A stretch of DNA of 27,449 nucleotides. Origin: a bacterium (GTDB taxonomy: Bacteria; Bacillota; Bacilli; Lactobacillales; Streptococcaceae). Location of the stretch: positions 1 through 27,449 of the forward strand of contig CAJNDL010000029.1 of assembly GCA_905221505.1 (NCBI GenBank), given 5' to 3'. Shown piece after piece: positions 27,148 through 27,449 of this stretch (its first letter is position 1; the number at the start of each line of letters is the position of its first letter). The translations under genes were made by a program, and so were the position numbers. The notes under the pieces are model-generated. The model was not told where the DNA came from. It ran no database searches and saw only the letters and a program-made list of their open reading frames with translations.

Positions 27148-27182
27148 AAGCTAATTATAGACATAAGAAAACATCTTTGTGT

Positions 27183-27449
27183 TAGACTTGTCGTTCAAAT
27201 ACAAACGCTAAATTTTAGCAACAAAAAATTCTCTGGGCGACTTGTAGTTCAAGCATTTTTTATGATAGTTGTTAATCCAATTTTTGATGAATGCGACTTC
27301 TTTAGGAGTCGTTTTTTTAGTTTCTTTAGGTAACCATTTATGAATGAGCTTATTGTGATTCTTATTATAGTCAATTGAAACAAGAACAAGACAAAAGAGC
27401 CTCGAAAAAAGTACTACAACTCGGTAATACCTTTTTGAGATGCTTTTTG
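27183..27449 (-). pseudogene. decayed 3' end of an IS30-family transposase gene
   Basis: On the minus strand a frame ending in TAG at 27210-27208 encodes NHNKLIHKWLPKE, TPKEVAFIKNWINNY and LNYKSPREFF, which is the C-terminus of IS30-family transposases. Upstream of about 27372 the frame stays open but no longer resembles the family (the expected WERGTNEN is lost), so the element is decayed or rearranged. Sequence just outside the stop (27183-27210, AGACTTGTCGTTCAAATAC) may be the inverted-repeat end. It continues past the window edge. Confidence 0.65.

Overview
The window looks like chromosome of a mitis-group Streptococcus (S. mitis, S. oralis, S. pneumoniae or a close relative). Several protein sequences (AcpS, Alr, DnaI, NrdR, sialidase) read as near-copies of pneumococcal proteins I remember. 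The gene order from the GntR/ABC genes to recG and the acetyl esterase is the pneumococcal order, a BOX-type repeat is present, and the surface proteins have streptococcal YSIRK-like signals and an LPxTG-like anchor. The species cannot be fixed from the sequence alone.

Layout. (1) Left edge, 1-1070: a minus-strand gene cut by the window edge, starting with a signal-peptide-like N-terminus, faces away from an AT-rich Rgg-type regulator; a bidirectional terminator follows. (2) 1080-2928, minus strand: a GntR/YtrA-type repressor with an ABC ATPase and a membrane protein, divergent from (3) 3068-7642: nrdR-dnaB-dnaI-nitroreductase-der, a tightly packed operon linking control of dNTP synthesis, helicase loading and ribosome assembly. 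(4) 7727-10472: a small membrane protein, two ABC-type membrane proteins, an ATPase and another small membrane protein, probably one poorly characterised exporter or immunity-type transporter. (5) 10618-18810: secA, two tandem DAHP synthase genes, acpS, alr and recG, which are core housekeeping genes. (6) 18811-20142: a 20-codon micro-ORF with its own promoter-like region and terminator, then an acetyl-esterase gene with a possible CcpA (cre) site.

(7) 20143-27449 is the accessory part. It holds a BOX element, an 1168-aa surface protein with two complete trypsin/V8-like protease domains, NanA-like C-terminal repeats and an LPDAG anchor, an IS200-like remnant, an 814-aa NanA-type sialidase that stops after the catalytic domain and so lacks repeats and anchor, and a decayed IS30-family transposase end. 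The esterase, the protease and the sialidase could all act on host glycoproteins, the sialidase removing sialic acid, the esterase O-acetyl groups and the protease the polypeptide; that cooperation is inference.

Most of the window is ordinary core genome. The most unusual items are the two-headed protease and its relation to the unanchored neighbouring sialidase, the micro-ORF transcription unit, and a promoter whose -35 lies inside a terminator hairpin.
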